Shown: positions 46,100-56,894 of the stretch, in pieces | How the letters are laid out: the number at the start of each line of letters is the position of its first letter | Position numbering within the stretch: position 1 is the first letter of the stretch | Notes under the pieces: model-generated | Database searches by the model: none | What the model was told of the DNA's origin: nothing | Seen by the model: only the letters and a program-made list of their open reading frames with translations | Origin: Sabellastarte sp. h YS-2021 | Taxonomy: Eukaryota; Annelida; Polychaeta; Sabellida; Sabellidae | Reading direction: 5' to 3' | Assembly (NCBI GenBank): GCA_964017235.1 | Contig: OZ024939.1 | Location: forward strand, 42,324,241-42,388,240 | DNA length: 64,000 nucleotides | Program-made: the position numbers and the translations under genes

Positions 46100-47300
46100 G
46101 AATCATTCTCTGAGCAGGTGACAGATAGAATTAAGGCACCTCAAAGACCCTCATCTAGAAGAATCTGAGTTAAGGTGGTCCATTTTTTGGACTCTGGTGC
46201 CAACAGAATCAGGTGGTCAGCTCAGAGCCTACTATCTCAGCAGAATTTTGAATCACTTATTTCCTATTAGAATCTGAAGCCTGCCACTACTGCTGGCTAT
46301 AGGGCTGCCATAGCTGATCATTTTGGCCAGGAGGTTAGCAAATGTTTTGAATCTGAACAGACTTATTGCGAGCTTTTATTGGATAAGCCTGGGATCTGTC
46401 TTTAGTCCTCATGGCTTTGACTAAGGCCCCTTTTGAGCCTCTAAAGGATGAATCCTGCCACAATTGCTGGCTATAGAACTGCAATAGCTAATCTTTGGGA
46501 TATGTTGGCCAGGAAGGGAGCAAGAGTTTACACTTGAATAGACTTCTTGTAAGCTTTCACAGGGACAAACCCATTGCAAATAGGGGTATTCCCTCTTGAG
46601 ACCTATCTTTGGTTCTTTTGTCTTTGACTTTTGACCTTTGAAGGTTGCCAGTCGTAAGATTTTGGCTTTCAAGACTGTTTTCCTGATGACTTTGGCATCT
46701 TGCAAAAGGGGGGGGGGGAGGTGCATGCTTGGGCATATTCTTCCCTCAGACACAAAACCTCACTGGAAGGAGATCACTATTTCTCCTCCTCCTGCCTTCT
46801 TAGCAAAGGATCAGTTAGCTGCTGACTGCCCAGATTTGCTCTAACCAGTGGTCATTCTAGCTCTTAAACCTTTTTTGGGCTCAGACTTGACTGAGGATAT
46901 GACTTCATGCCCTGCCAGAGCACTTAGATACTATCTAGACAGAACTAGTGCTTGAAGGAAGGGAAAGAATCTCTTGTTTATATCCTTTAAGGAAGGCTTT
47001 GACAGAGATTTCATGAGAGGCTGTCTCTTCTTCTTGGATCAGAGAGTCTGTCTTATTGGCTATCAGTCATCCAATTTTGATACACAGGACCTACAGGTTA
47101 AGGCCCATAATGTTAGGTCCATGTCTGCTTCTTTAGTATTCAAGGATGGGTGTCCCTAGAGCAGATTTTAGGCTCCTGCCATTGGAAGAGCCACAACACA
47201 TTTTCTACCTTTTAAGCTGTGTCTTGGCAGTCCACAGACCAAACAGATTACAGTTAGGCCCAGTGGTTTCTGCTCAGCATGTGATTGCTTTGAGTATGTT
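46100..47300 (+). pseudogene. DIRS II tyrosine recombinase remnant with internal duplication
   Basis: Scattered frames match the intact recombinase at 55665-56894: 'AGYRAAIA', 'FKTVFL' and 'CHWKSHNT' (about 47175) with a following FYL stop. The 'cctgccac.a.tgctggctatag' segment occurs twice (about 46269 and 46450), a roughly 180-bp tandem duplication. A G-homopolymer is at about 46709-46719. Confidence 0.8.
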
Positions 47301-47751
47301 CTTGAGTATTTCATATGGCTTACATACTTTACTCTTCCTTCCATACCAGTTTCTTGTATGGACATATGTCTTCTTCTGTGGCAGATGGCCTCATGACTGT
47401 ATTTTGTAAATCACAGAAGCCAGCTTGGGGTGCCTTCTTGCTGGATGGCAGCTCCCAGCTCGAGGGACCCAGGAAGCCATTCCCCACCACACAGTTATGG
47501 GTGATGGTTTAGATATAGGACAACTTTATGCTACATGGGGCAAGTGTCAACTACAACAGTACATCATGAATATTCATGAGGTTACCTATCATTACTTATC
47601 TTTACAGATATTTTACAGTAATGGAAAATTCTGTTGTAGCATACTTAAGCTTATCTTATCCTCTCTATCAAATGCTTCCATGGTGAACCCCATAATCTAT
47701 TAACAGGGAGGTTACAAAACAAACCCCTCCTCCTGTTATGGTTGGAATCAA

Positions 47752-47853
47752 GCATTTGTGAGGATAAGGTAAGGCTATTTTACGCAATAAAATGTAACAA
47801 ATTTTATTGTAATTTAACTTTTTGTAAGTTAAATACTTACCTTATCCTCACAA
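47752..47853 (+). repeat. DIRS II internal complementary region
   Basis: First part 'gcatttgtgaggataagg' through 'acgcaataaaa' is the reverse complement of the left terminus. The second part, from 'tgtaacaaattttattg' to 'cttaccttatcctcacaa', is the reverse complement of the right terminus. In DIRS replication this region templates the joined ends. Confidence 0.93.
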
Positions 47854-47898
47854 GGACAGACCCACCCTTCCTCCCCTCAGAAGTTTGTTTTCATAGGG

Positions 47899-48077
47899 GA
47901 CCAAAAATTAAATGAGGATCTCTCGACAAAGTCCAACCGACAATGTGTTGTGCGCATGCGCACCTATCACTAACTACGGGGTTCACCTCTCTAACAAGAA
48001 TAATTTTTAAATATTCTTGTTGGTCGCCGCGTTTTGCCTCCACAAAGCCAAGTAAGCATTTGTGAGGATAAGGTAAG
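47899..48077 (-). repeat. DIRS II right inverted terminal repeat
   Basis: Inverted partner of 42692-42870, equal length of 179 bp. Confidence 0.93.
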
Positions 48078-48218
48078 TATTTAACTTACAAAAAGTTAAA
48101 TTACAATAAAATTTGTTACAATTTGTTTTGGGGTCTAGTTTCACTGTCAACGCATAAACATCTCCCTTTAATATCTCCCTTATTAGTGGTTTTTTTTTAC
48201 CAATTGTTGGTACTTATC

Positions 48219-48535
48219 TGCCACTGTGGCCTAGCGGGTAACACACTTGTCTAGGAACTCAGAGGATGTGGGTTCAAACCCAGGTACAGGCAGTGGCTCG
48301 GATGACCATTTAAAATGGCGGTCCTCTGTCATTGGGTCCTATCCCCAGTGGCAGGCTAAAGAACCTCAAAGACGTTGATAAATGGTCATCCTTGAGCCTC
48401 TATCTTCCAGTTAGGGGAATGTCAGTTACTTGTGAGTTGGGGCTGTACCTGTGCAGTTGGATTGGATAAATAGTGCTTTGAGTCCTGTAGTATATGGAGA
48501 TATTGTGCTGAGTATAAATACACAATACAATACTT
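48219..48535 (+). repeat. tRNA-derived SINE, copy 2 of family A
   Basis: Pol III A-box TGGCCTAGCGG (48226) and B-box GGTTCAAACCC (about 48272), 46 bp apart, as in a tRNA head. They are followed by a body shared with 891-1110 and a 3' end rich in 'aatacacaatacaatac'. The acceptor stem does not pair as a tRNA would, so it is a SINE and not a tRNA gene. Confidence 0.82.
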
Positions 48536-48894
48536 CTATGCCTACTTACATTTGACCTTTATCAACCTTCATCATGTCTAAGATTTAGGAAAAAGCAGTT
48601 TGGGATCACTTTTTGTTAATATTGATACATTGGTTGTAAAAAAAGTACTAATTCAGTTATAGTTACTGTGGCGTGGGAGAGTTTATTTTAGGATGACCCC
48701 TAAAGTCTTAATAACAAGGAGATAACAGCATCTGCAAGGTTACAACACATTGATGCAGATGACCTAGTCAGAATTCTCTCATTTGATCAACACATCCAAT
48801 TAAAAATGATGTCTAGTCAATCTGTATTTACTCAAATCAGACAATTTACCACCTCTACGTCACACCACTGAGGTTTTGGTTTACCTATTTTCAG

Positions 48895-49047
48895 ACAAGA
48901 ACCCCGTGTCCACTCCACGTCTCTTTCATACCTCCAGTGTTTCGGGGCAGTTTGTTGCTAAGGAGATCCAGAACCTGACGAGATGCGACAACATCGTCTC
49001 TGCATTTCCTTTCATCCAGTCTGATCTCTACAAGGCAGCTCAGCCAG
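48895..49047 (+). CDS. SVIL: Supervillin coding exon E23
   Basis: Acceptor 'cctattttcag', donor 'gccag|gtatgt', phase 1 to 1. Encodes STPRLFHTSSVSGQFVAKEI and AFPFIQSDLYKAAQPG, matching the vertebrate APRLF...SG.F and PFLQEDLY..PQPA blocks. Confidence 0.97.
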
Positions 49048-49880
49048 GTATGTAGACCAAAGTCTAGTTGTGGCCCTTTACAGGCTAGGCCTGCTTATAT
49101 CTAAATCCATTAGAACACCTGTGTATATGATCTTCTGGTGCCGTGAATATATATTTAACAATAAATCATCTTAAAATGATTTTAAAGGTATTTATATATT
49201 GAGAGAATTACTGTATCTGTAAATCTGTTTTGCTAACTCCATTGTTTATAGAGGGGCTGAGTTTGTGACATAAGGAGCCGGGTTTATGTTCATAGGGCCC
49301 AGTTGATTAGAAAACATTTGAATGTCCCTGTAGCCAGGGTTACACAGTAATAACAGACTCCCACCCACCTCTGAGATCAGAGTTCCAATCCCGGGCTTTC
49401 TTCATGTGAAAGCTGGTAGTTGCTTACCGATAGTCGGCAGTTTACAGTACAGAACCTTGACTAACTATGTACTGGTTTCCTCTGTCCTTCCAACTACCCA
49501 TCATGATATAACTGATAAGGTACTAGGCATGACATAAATCACTAAATAAACTAATACTGTAATACTTTAGGTCATTCTAAAGGGGTCAGAATTATAGAGT
49601 ATACTTGGCTGATGTGGGTTTGAATTCAGCCCAGTCTGCTGTAATTGCGGAAATTGTCAGTTACGTGCCAACACCTGGTGGATTACAATGCAGAATTTTG
49701 ACCAACTAATGAGTACTATTTTCTTGAACTAAACTGAAAACCGGTTTTAAACTATAACTTGTAGACTGATATAAACAGTGAAAGACCACTTGTCCACTGT
49801 CTTCCTATTAGATGTGTTACATTTCAATTTATTCCTGCTCTCTTCATATTAGACTCTGGTCATGTGACTATTTGTTACAG
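49048..49880. other. Intron E23-E24
   Basis: Contains a SINE at 49325-49545. Otherwise nothing recognised. Confidence 0.6.
49325..49545 (+). repeat. SINE, family B, near full length
   Basis: Head with 'gagatcagagttccaatccc' (B-box position), then 'aagctggtagttgct', 'ggcagtttacagtacagaac', 'gtactggtttcctctgtcc' and 'gacataaatcactaaataaa'. Matches the fragments at 1-85, 9266-9440 (both minus strand) and 58190-58345. Confidence 0.75.
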
Positions 49881-50039
49881 CCCTCTTCCTGTTGGATGCT
49901 GGTCATGTGGTCTACCTGTGGCAAGGCTGGTGGCCAGAAGAGACCGAGGAAGATGAAAACGTACGCACTGGATCGGCCGAATCCAGGCTCGACTCGGAGA
50001 AGAAGGTCGGCATGGAAACCTGCCTTGACTACTGCAAAG
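49881..50039 (+). CDS. SVIL: Supervillin coding exon E24
   Basis: Acceptor 'ttgttacag', donor 'caaag|gttggt', phase 1 to 1. Encodes [20 protein letters not shown] and [20 protein letters not shown] is a near-invariant supervillin sequence in the last gelsolin-like repeat. Confidence 0.98.
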
Positions 50040-50464
50040 GTTGGTTTCACAGATGTGCAGATTTTCTGGTGACTTTGGGTACAAATAAAATGAATATAAT
50101 ATTTCCAACTCGGTCCTGCCAAGTTGAATCCATTTGTAAATGTAAGAGTAGGGGAGACTGCGACATAAAACAACTAATTTTCATCATAAAACTTCTTTTT
50201 AACTAAATAATTTCCTTAATAAAACTTGTTTTTGTGCAAATTATTTTGATTGATTAGTCTTTTAGAGTGAAAGCTTTGATGTTATGTGAATGTTTAAATT
50301 GTTGTCGTAAATTTTTGTCTGTTCCTATAAAATGGAAACCAAGAAAAAATGTCAATTACTATATTTTGACTACCTTCCTTAACCCCTGAAGGGAACTTTG
50401 ACTTTTGTTCATAGAACGTAAACTATGACATTAAATGTTAATTTCTGTACATTTGTTATTGTAG
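50040..50464. other. Intron E24-E25
   Basis: 425 bp; nothing recognised. Confidence 0.55.
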
Positions 50465-50586
50465 CTAAGAAGTCAGGTGGCCGGTGCCCCAGTTACCTGG
50501 TGTTTGCAGGTCTGGAGCCGCTAGAGTTCACCAACCTGTTTCCTACGTGGGAAGTGCAAGATGACATCAGAAACTCACAGATACTT
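50465..50586 (+). CDS. SVIL: Supervillin coding exon E25
   Basis: Acceptor 'tattgtag', donor 'atactt|gtaagt', phase 1 to 0. Encodes PSYLVFAGLEPLEFTNLFPT and WEVQDDIR, the GLEPL.FTN.FP.W block that closes the gelsolin-like region. Confidence 0.98.
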
Positions 50587-51039
50587 GTAAGTTCAGCATG
50601 TGTGTAACATTACTGTAACCACAGGATTCTGTGTAAAACCTACTGTAGCCACGCAATGTGGTTCATAGTTGTATCCACCGGAGGCATCCGGTGGATACTT
50701 TGGTTTAGCGTTTGTTACGCCACCGTGCGTAGAGAGATTTTCTGTGTTAACGCTCTAAGAGGAAAACTACATCAGCTAGGTTCACCAAATTTGCAGGATA
50801 TCTTCATTGGGGGGATAACCTCTCTTGGAAGGAAATTAGCCTCATTCTGAAAAACAAGATAGCCACCACGGGCATTTCTTGGAAAATTATCTACATTTTT
50901 CTACTGGCTGTTGCTCATAGATAGAAGGTTGAATGTCTTCATAGGTGATATGTATAACCGATATATATGTCCTCTACAACCTTGCAGACATTTGACCTTG
51001 AAGCTCTTAATTCAAGGTCATCCACGGAGTGCCAAAGTA

Positions 51040-51263
51040 ACCCACATAGTGGACTTTTAAAGTGGTTATATCTCCCTTATTATTGGTCCTAGAGGTTTAC
51101 AGTGTGAAACCAACCTATAGGAAATCATGTGCTGCAAATCTTTTGATGTGGTCAGATTTGACCTTGGACCCCTCCTTCAAGGTCAAATGAGGATGGCCAA
51201 ACTTAAAAGTGCTTATAACTTGCTTATTATTGGTCCAACAGGTTTGGGATGGTAAACCAACCT
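51040..51263. repeat. 146-148-bp tandem units, left of DIRS I
   Basis: About 1.4 units with 'ttattattggtcctagaggt', 'gatttgaccttggacccc' and 'ccttcaaggtcaaatgagga'. The unit is broken at 'ggtaaaccaacct' by the DIRS left end and resumes at 57614. Confidence 0.87.
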
Positions 51264-51282
51264 TTTTATTGCGTTAATACAT

Positions 51283-51451
51283 CCTATCCAATGGACAATA
51301 GCTTATCCGGTCGGCGCGGACCGGCCCGCCAAACGTCAGAAAAAGACGTCCTGTGTCTCCACCGGCTAGGCCGGCCCAGTACTGTGCACTTGCCAGATGG
51401 CGTGTCGTACTTCCTTCCTGTCTAGACAGAGTGACGTCATAGCATCTTTTT
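51283..51451 (+). repeat. DIRS I left inverted terminal repeat
   Basis: Pairs with 57403-57571 over 169 bp with two mismatches by eye (gcgcgg/gcgcag and cacttg/cactcg). GC-rich and CpG-rich against the AT-rich host. Contains gtgacgtcat at 51431-51440. Confidence 0.94.
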
Positions 51452-51603
51452 CATTTGGCGCATGTGTGTTGTGCACGAATTTTATGAGTAAAGAAACTTT
51501 TAAGAAATCTCACATTATTCTTCAGAGTGTGACTTTTATTTTATATCTATTTGTTCAAGAGTGTGTATAGATCATTTTGGACTATCTTTTGTTACGGATC
51601 GTC

Positions 51604-53685
51604 ATGTCTTCCCCTGCTCAGAAGCATGGAAGTTGTGGCCATATCATGGCCAGCTTTGACAGCCACAGTTTCTGCGCACGTTGTAGAGAAAAGGGTAAGG
51701 GATCAGATCCGTGTGTATTAAAGAATGACTGCAACTCTTGTAACATTTTGTCTGAGAACCAACGCTTACAGTTGTCCACTCCATCTTACAGACTAAAAAA
51801 GGAAAAGCAAAATCTCAAGAAATCCGCGGATACTCCTAATAAGGACTCCTCCAGTTCCTCTCTCATAGATCCGTCTTCAGTGATGGTGGTGGGAGTTGTG
51901 GACGATCAGGGGATTGTAAAGTCCCCTGGTTCGAGTTCTGATAAAAAGAAGAAGAACAACCAACCTGATAAACCTCATTCTTCTAAACATTCAAAAACTT
52001 CTGCTGATAAGCCCTCCAAGTCGCTTACTAAGACTCACAGATCCTCACCGGACACTAGGATTGAGGAGTTAGACCAGAAATGGTCGGAAAGGTTTAACAG
52101 ACTGGAGGCTCTCCTATTATCAAAGTCGTTGGAGAAGGAACCTACCTTTTCCTCAGTGAAAGTGACTCCAGCCCACTCGCCTCCTCAGAGTTCGGCTATC
52201 TCTTCCAGACCGTTCATTGAGCCCGGTCAAAATTCAAGTCAGTTGGCTACCGACCTCGCCTCTCAGAGACCGGTCACCGACCAAACAAAGGATTCCCCTT
52301 CTGCTCAACGACCCTCAGATTTGCCTGGTGTTATTCAGACTGTCTCCAAGTCGACCGGCAAATTGTCAAAAGGAAAGGTGTCTGCCGACCAACATTCAGA
52401 TGTAGCTGGTACCGAGTCTCCGTCATCTCAACAGGTACCCAGCAGATCATCAACAGCACCGGCAAGGCGGCACAGTGTTTCATCAATGGACACTGATTCA
52501 GAAACTGACCTTTCGGACCGTCCCCCAGTAGACCTCTTTGTTGAGGAACGGGAGGTCTCTGATCAAGAACTGGAAACCTCTGTAAATTATCCAGACCTTA
52601 CTCTCTCTGAAGAGCAGAGCTACCGAGAAACCATGAGTGGTATCAGGTCGTTTATGGGGTGGACCCACATCCCAGAAGTAGACAGCACAGCTTCCAGGTC
52701 GGAGGATAATCCTTTTGCCGGTCCAAAATCTCAACCGACAGGAAAGGTCTCAGTCACCATGCCCACAGATGAGTGGCTTTGCAACAAATTTGGAAAATTA
52801 AATATGACTCTCACAGAAGGGTATCCATCACGCAGCTCAGAGGCGGGAGGGCTTCTCAAGGACCAGTTCGTCCGCCCCCCAAAATCGCAAGCAAAATGGT
52901 ATAACTTTGCACCTAACCCACAGAAAAGTGATCAAGAGGCTTCACAGACTGTAACTGCTTGGAACACAGACGTTTCTAAAGTTAACAGTTCCTACAGTCG
53001 CATAGCAAAGGCGGCCGGCATTGCTTCAACCCCTCCTGCTTCCCGTCAAATATCACAGGATAATTTACGCAGATGGGAAAAGGCGGCTCGCGAAGCGTCC
53101 ACTACTTGCAACCAAGCGGCTGCATTCAACAGGTGCTTATACAAGGTCCAGGGAAACATGTAAGCGGAACTTAAAACCATTAGATCAGAGTTGAGTAAGG
53201 GGAAATCGGCAGGAAAGATGTCCCTTGCAACAGAGGAAATGCAGTTCCTCATGAACTTCAACTCGAGCATTACGCAGTCTATGGCTAAAACCCTTGAACA
53301 TTTCACAGACTTTGTTTTTGTGATGGTTGCAAATACCACCCTTATTAGAAGAGATTTGTATCTCTCCCACTTGAAGATGGGTATCAAGCCAGACACCCTG
53401 TCCGCTTTGAGGACTGGACCGCTTCACACTGCAACCCTGTTTCCAGATGCCGCCTTAAAGCAAGCGGAGCAGGACATTGCCAATTTTGAAAACAAGTCTC
53501 AACCCCAGTCGGGCAAGAAAGGTCGCTTCCATCCATACGAACGAACCGACAAGCGTTCAGATTACAGGAAATCAGACCGACCAGCTTGGAAAAATATTGG
53601 CAATAAGGGACAGGGCAAGAAGAACAAGGGAAAGGCCTCATTCTATTCCTCGCGACCAGCCAAGGGCCAGCAGTCATATAAATGA
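51604..53685 (+). pseudogene. DIRS I gag-like ORF with one in-frame stop
   Basis: The start at 51604 (MSSPAQKHGSCGHIMASFDS) fits the start of DIRS gag proteins; an in-frame ATG also exists at 51577. The N-terminus has Cys pairs (FCARCREKG, CNSCN), then a long Ser/Pro/Lys-rich region, then a capsid-like C-terminal part (LATEEMQFLMNFNSSITQ; DTLSALRTGPLHTATLFPDA) and a basic tail. A TAA at 53161-53163 cuts the frame after about 519 codons. The same frame continues open to 53685, so a single base change is the likely cause. Confidence 0.88.
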
Positions 53686-55990
53686 CAGTTATTGTGTAAT
53701 CAGTTTACAAAAGGGACTGCTGGCCCAGAGCAAGATATTAGTACAAGAAAAGACACTAAATACTGTAAACTTTCATGTTGTAACAGATGTACCTTCTGCG
53801 CCCGGGCACTCCCAAAAGAGAGAGTTAAGTCCCGGGGCAGCAGACTGTCAAGTATCAGAGTATCACAGATTAAAATATGTGAAACTTGCTTCTTGTGTCA
53901 CTCAGTTGTCTTGTGTCCAACCTGTAAACAATGTCCCAAATGTTGTACAAAATCTGCCTGTAGGGGCCAGACTCTAAAACTTTTGGGAAACTTGGTCAAA
54001 GCTAGGAGCCAGTCCAAAGACCGTTCACATACTGAAGGAGGGTTATACCCTCTCTTTTCGGACCCGACCAAATCTTACAAGGTCTCCAACAGTCATAAGC
54101 TGCTATGCCAATCCCCACAGGAACAGCTACCTGATGGAGGCATTGCATCAGCTTACGGACAAAAACGCAGTCGAGTTGGTCCGCAATCAAACATCTTTGG
54201 GTTTCTTCAACCGACTTTTTCTAGTACCCAAACCCAACAACAAATGGAGGCCAATACTAGACCTGAGCAAACTAAACCTTTTCCTCAAGGTGGAAAAATT
54301 CAAAATGGAGACACCAGAAACCATCAGAACATCTCTCCAACAAGGGGAGTGGGTCACCTCAGTAGACTTCAAGGATGCCTACTTCCACATACCAATACAG
54401 GAACAATCCAAGAAATATCTCAGATTTCATATCCGGGGCCGGACTTACAGTTCAAAGCTCTCCCCTTTGGCCTGTCCACAGCCCCCATGGAGTTCACTGT
54501 AATAGCCAAAGAGGTGAAACTGATGGCCGCACACCAGGGTATAAGGATCCACCAGTACCTAGACGATTGCTTGGTGAGAGCCAAATCCAAACAAAGTTGT
54601 CTCCAGCATACTCCGATTCTAGTCAGAATGTGCCAGGACCTCGGTTGGCTGGTGAATTTAGAAAAATCAGAGCTGGAACCCAAACAAGTCTTCGACTTTG
54701 TAGGTTACCAATTCGACCTCAGGTCCGGCCGGGTCAGACCGACTCCGGACCGGTGGCAAAGCCTTCAGGGCAAGATACAAGCATTGCTCTTACTACCGAC
54801 CTGTCCGGCAATTCATGTCACTAATAGGACTCCTAACGGCCACAGAAAAGCAGGTTCACCTTGGTCGTTTGCACATGAGACCCATACAGTGGCATCTCAT
54901 AAATCATTGGAGAGTACCAGAGTTACTCGAGAAGATCATTCCTCTACCCAGATCTTTGCACCCTCACTTACAGTGGTGGCTGGAGGAAAACAATGTGCTC
55001 CAAGGCCAGCCTCTACACCCAATAAAGCATGCTCTGCAAATTTTTACAGACGCATCAAAAGAAGGGTGGGGCGCTCACTTAAACGAGCTCACTGCAAGAG
55101 GCTCCTGGTCAGTTCCAGAAAGCAAGCTACACATAAATTACCTAGAACTCAAGGCAGTCTTCCTAGCCTTAAAAGAGTTCCAAGATCTTTGTGTAAACCA
55201 AATAGTCCTAGTGGCTACAGACAACACAACAGTCGTAGCATACATAAACAAGGAAGGCGGCAAGAGGTCGGGCCCTCTGTGTGCCCTCCTGTGGAGAATC
55301 TTGACCTGGTGTTCCCAGAGACAAGTGACTCTAAAAGCCCGTCATATTCCAGGCAGGCTAAATGTGATAGCCGACAAGCTATCCAGACTGGGCCAGACCA
55401 TCCAGACGGAGTGGTCCCTCCTCCCGGAAGTATTTCAAAACCTGTGCAAGAAGTGGCACCAGCCTCAAATAGATCTCTTCGCCACCAGGTTCAACTACAA
55501 ACTACCTCAGTTTGTGTCTCCAGCTCCGGACTCCCTGGCGGTGGCAGTGGATGCTCTCACCCTGCCATGGGAGGATCTGGACACTTATGCCTTTCCACTA
55601 ACCGCCATCTTGGGCAAACTGATGGAAAAGCTACTGGACACCCCATGCAGAAGATTAATTCTGATTGCTCCGGGATGGCCAACATGCCCTGGTTTTGGGA
55701 GTTAGTGGCCATGTCCAGCCAAGTTCCCCTGAGCCTACCACACCTGCCCAACCTGTTGACACAGCCCTTCAATCAGATCCCTCACAGAAATCTGACCAAC
55801 CTAAATCTTCATGCTTGGCTCCTAGAGCCACAGCAATCAAAGAGCAGGGCTTCTCTGAAGCAGTGGCAGCAAGAATTGAGGCTCCTCAGAGAAGATCAAC
55901 CAGATCAGTCTATGAGGCAAAGTGGACCATTTTTACAAAGTGGTGCATCACTAATCAGGTGGACTTCAGGTCACCACCTGTGAATTCAGT
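53477..55990 (+). pseudogene. DIRS I pol (reverse transcriptase and RNase H), frame-broken
   Basis: The pol frame overlaps the gag end in another frame. It is cut by TAA at 53975-53977, then reads through FFNRLFLVPKPNNKWRPILD and VDFKDAYFHIPI (first Asp). It shifts near 54447 into the frame with LPFGLSTAPMEF and YLDD (54556-54567), shifts back near 54800 into RNase H (FTDASKEGWGAH; LELKAVFLAL; ATDNTTVVAYIN; ARHIPGRLNVIADKLSR), and shifts once more near 55678. RT and RNase H catalytic residues are all present, so the lesions look recent. The 2292-nt open frame at 53692-55983 is a chimera of these segments. Confidence 0.9.
53692..54000 (+). CDS. Possible Cys-rich ORF overlapping DIRS I pol
   Basis: Seven bases after the gag stop and in the gag frame, an ATG opens a Cys-rich stretch: CCNRCTFCA, then CETCFLCHSVVLCPTCKQCP and KCCTKSACRG. 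The spacing looks zinc-binding. It runs opposite the pol frame, so it is either a real overlapping gene, as a readthrough extension of gag, or a chance frame. The downstream end is unclear because the open frame runs on into shifted RT sequence. Confidence 0.4.
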
Positions 55991-56894
55991 GGCTGACTTC
56001 CTACTTTACCTCTTTGAGGTCAAAAATCTTCAGCCCAGCACCATTGATGGATACAGGTCTGCCATTGCGGATAAACTGGGTAATACCACAGTCAATGTCA
56101 GCAAAGATGAGAATCTCACTCGTCTCCTGGACAGTTTCCACAGAGACAGGCCCAAGGGTCGGAGGGGCATACCCTCCTGGAACCTTTCGCTGGTATTACA
56201 CCAGCTCACAAAGGCCCCCTTTGAACCTCTTCGGGAGGCTTCATTGAAGCATTTGACCTTCAAGACTGTCTTCCTTTTAGCTCTGGGTTCGGGCAAAAGG
56301 AGTGAGATCCATGCATGGCAGCACAAGAACATCAGACACCAGTCAGACTGGTCCAAGGTGTCCCTGATTCCATCTCCCAGCTTTCTTTCCAAGAACCAGC
56401 TGGCCAAAGAGGGCCCAGAGAGTGTAGCCCCAGTGGTCATACCAGCCCTGGCTCCTACTCTGGACAGATCCCTCAGGTCTGACAGATCCCTTTGTCCAGT
56501 CAGAGCTCTGCGCTATTACTTGGACAGGACTTCAGACCTCAGGCAGAATAAGGATTTGGTTTTTGTCTCCTTCAAGAAAGGTTTTGACAAAGACATCTCT
56601 CCTGCCACTATCTCCTCATGGATCAAACAGACTGTGATCCTATGCTATGAGCTCTCTGATCACCATGCCCACACCCTACATCAAGTCAAAGCTCATGATG
56701 TCAGGGCCTTTGCTGCTTCTAAGGCCTTCCAGTCGGGAGTCTCCTTGGAGCAGATCTTATCAGCCTGCCACTGGAAATCTCATAACACCTTCACTCAATT
56801 CTATCTGAAGGATGTGGCTTGGGCTGATTTGGAGCTCTACCATCTTGGCCCTGTTGTGGCTGCTCAGCAGATCCACCAACAGACGGGGACTTAG
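55665..56894 (+). CDS. DIRS I tyrosine recombinase
   Basis: An open frame of 409 codons that overlaps the end of pol in another frame, the usual DIRS layout. It has the N-terminal SAM-like domain (about 70-160, with TIDGYRSAIADKL) and the catalytic domain with R212 (SGKRSEIH), HDVR with H344 and R347, H369/W370 (CHWKSH) and the nucleophile Y380 (FTQFYLKD). All expected catalytic residues are present and there is no stop. It would integrate the circular DNA intermediate. The exact start is uncertain; the first 60 residues are less conserved-looking. Confidence 0.93.
   Translation: MLRDGQHALVLGVSGHVQPSSPEPTTPAQPVDTALQSDPSQKSDQPKSSCLAPRATAIKEQGFSEAVAARIEAPQRRSTRSVYEAKWTIFTKWCITNQVDFRSPPVNSVADFLLYLFEVKNLQPSTIDGYRSAIADKLGNTTVNVSKDENLTRLLDSFHRDRPKGRRGIPSWNLSLVLHQLTKAPFEPLREASLKHLTFKTVFLLALGSGKRSEIHAWQHKNIRHQSDWSKVSLIPSPSFLSKNQLAKEGPESVAPVVIPALAPTLDRSLRSDRSLCPVRALRYYLDRTSDLRQNKDLVFVSFKKGFDKDISPATISSWIKQTVILCYELSDHHAHTLHQVKAHDVRAFAASKAFQSGVSLEQILSACHWKSHNTFTQFYLKDVAWADLELYHLGPVVAAQQIHQQTGT

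Larger units (their letters stand above)
42672..48120 (+). mobile_element. DIRS-type retrotransposon, copy II, coding region degenerate
   Basis: Split-repeat architecture of DIRS elements: 179-bp inverted terminal repeats (42692-42870 and 47899-48077) and an internal complementary region (47752-47853) that joins the complements of both outer ends. The coding interior keeps recognisable RT, RNase H and tyrosine-recombinase remnants in order, but many stops and frameshifts break them and no gag is recognisable. No target duplication, as expected for recombinase-mediated insertion. It lies in sense orientation in the SVIL intron. Both DIRS copies here start TTTTATTGCGT, so they are related lineages. 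Confidence 0.93.
42629..48894. other. Intron E22-E23, occupied by a DIRS element
   Basis: Of 6266 bp, 42672-48120 is a DIRS element and 48219-48535 a SINE. The rest is plain intron. Confidence 0.85.

Noticed and set aside
48219-48290. A tRNA gene with A and B boxes
   Set aside because: No paired acceptor stem, and the sequence continues into a SINE body shared with 891-1110.
53692-55983. A single 763-residue protein from the longest open frame in DIRS I
   Set aside because: The frame joins a Cys-rich part, out-of-frame sequence opposite the RT N-terminus, true RT around YLDD, out-of-frame sequence opposite RNase H, and the true pol end. It is a by-product of compensating shifts.
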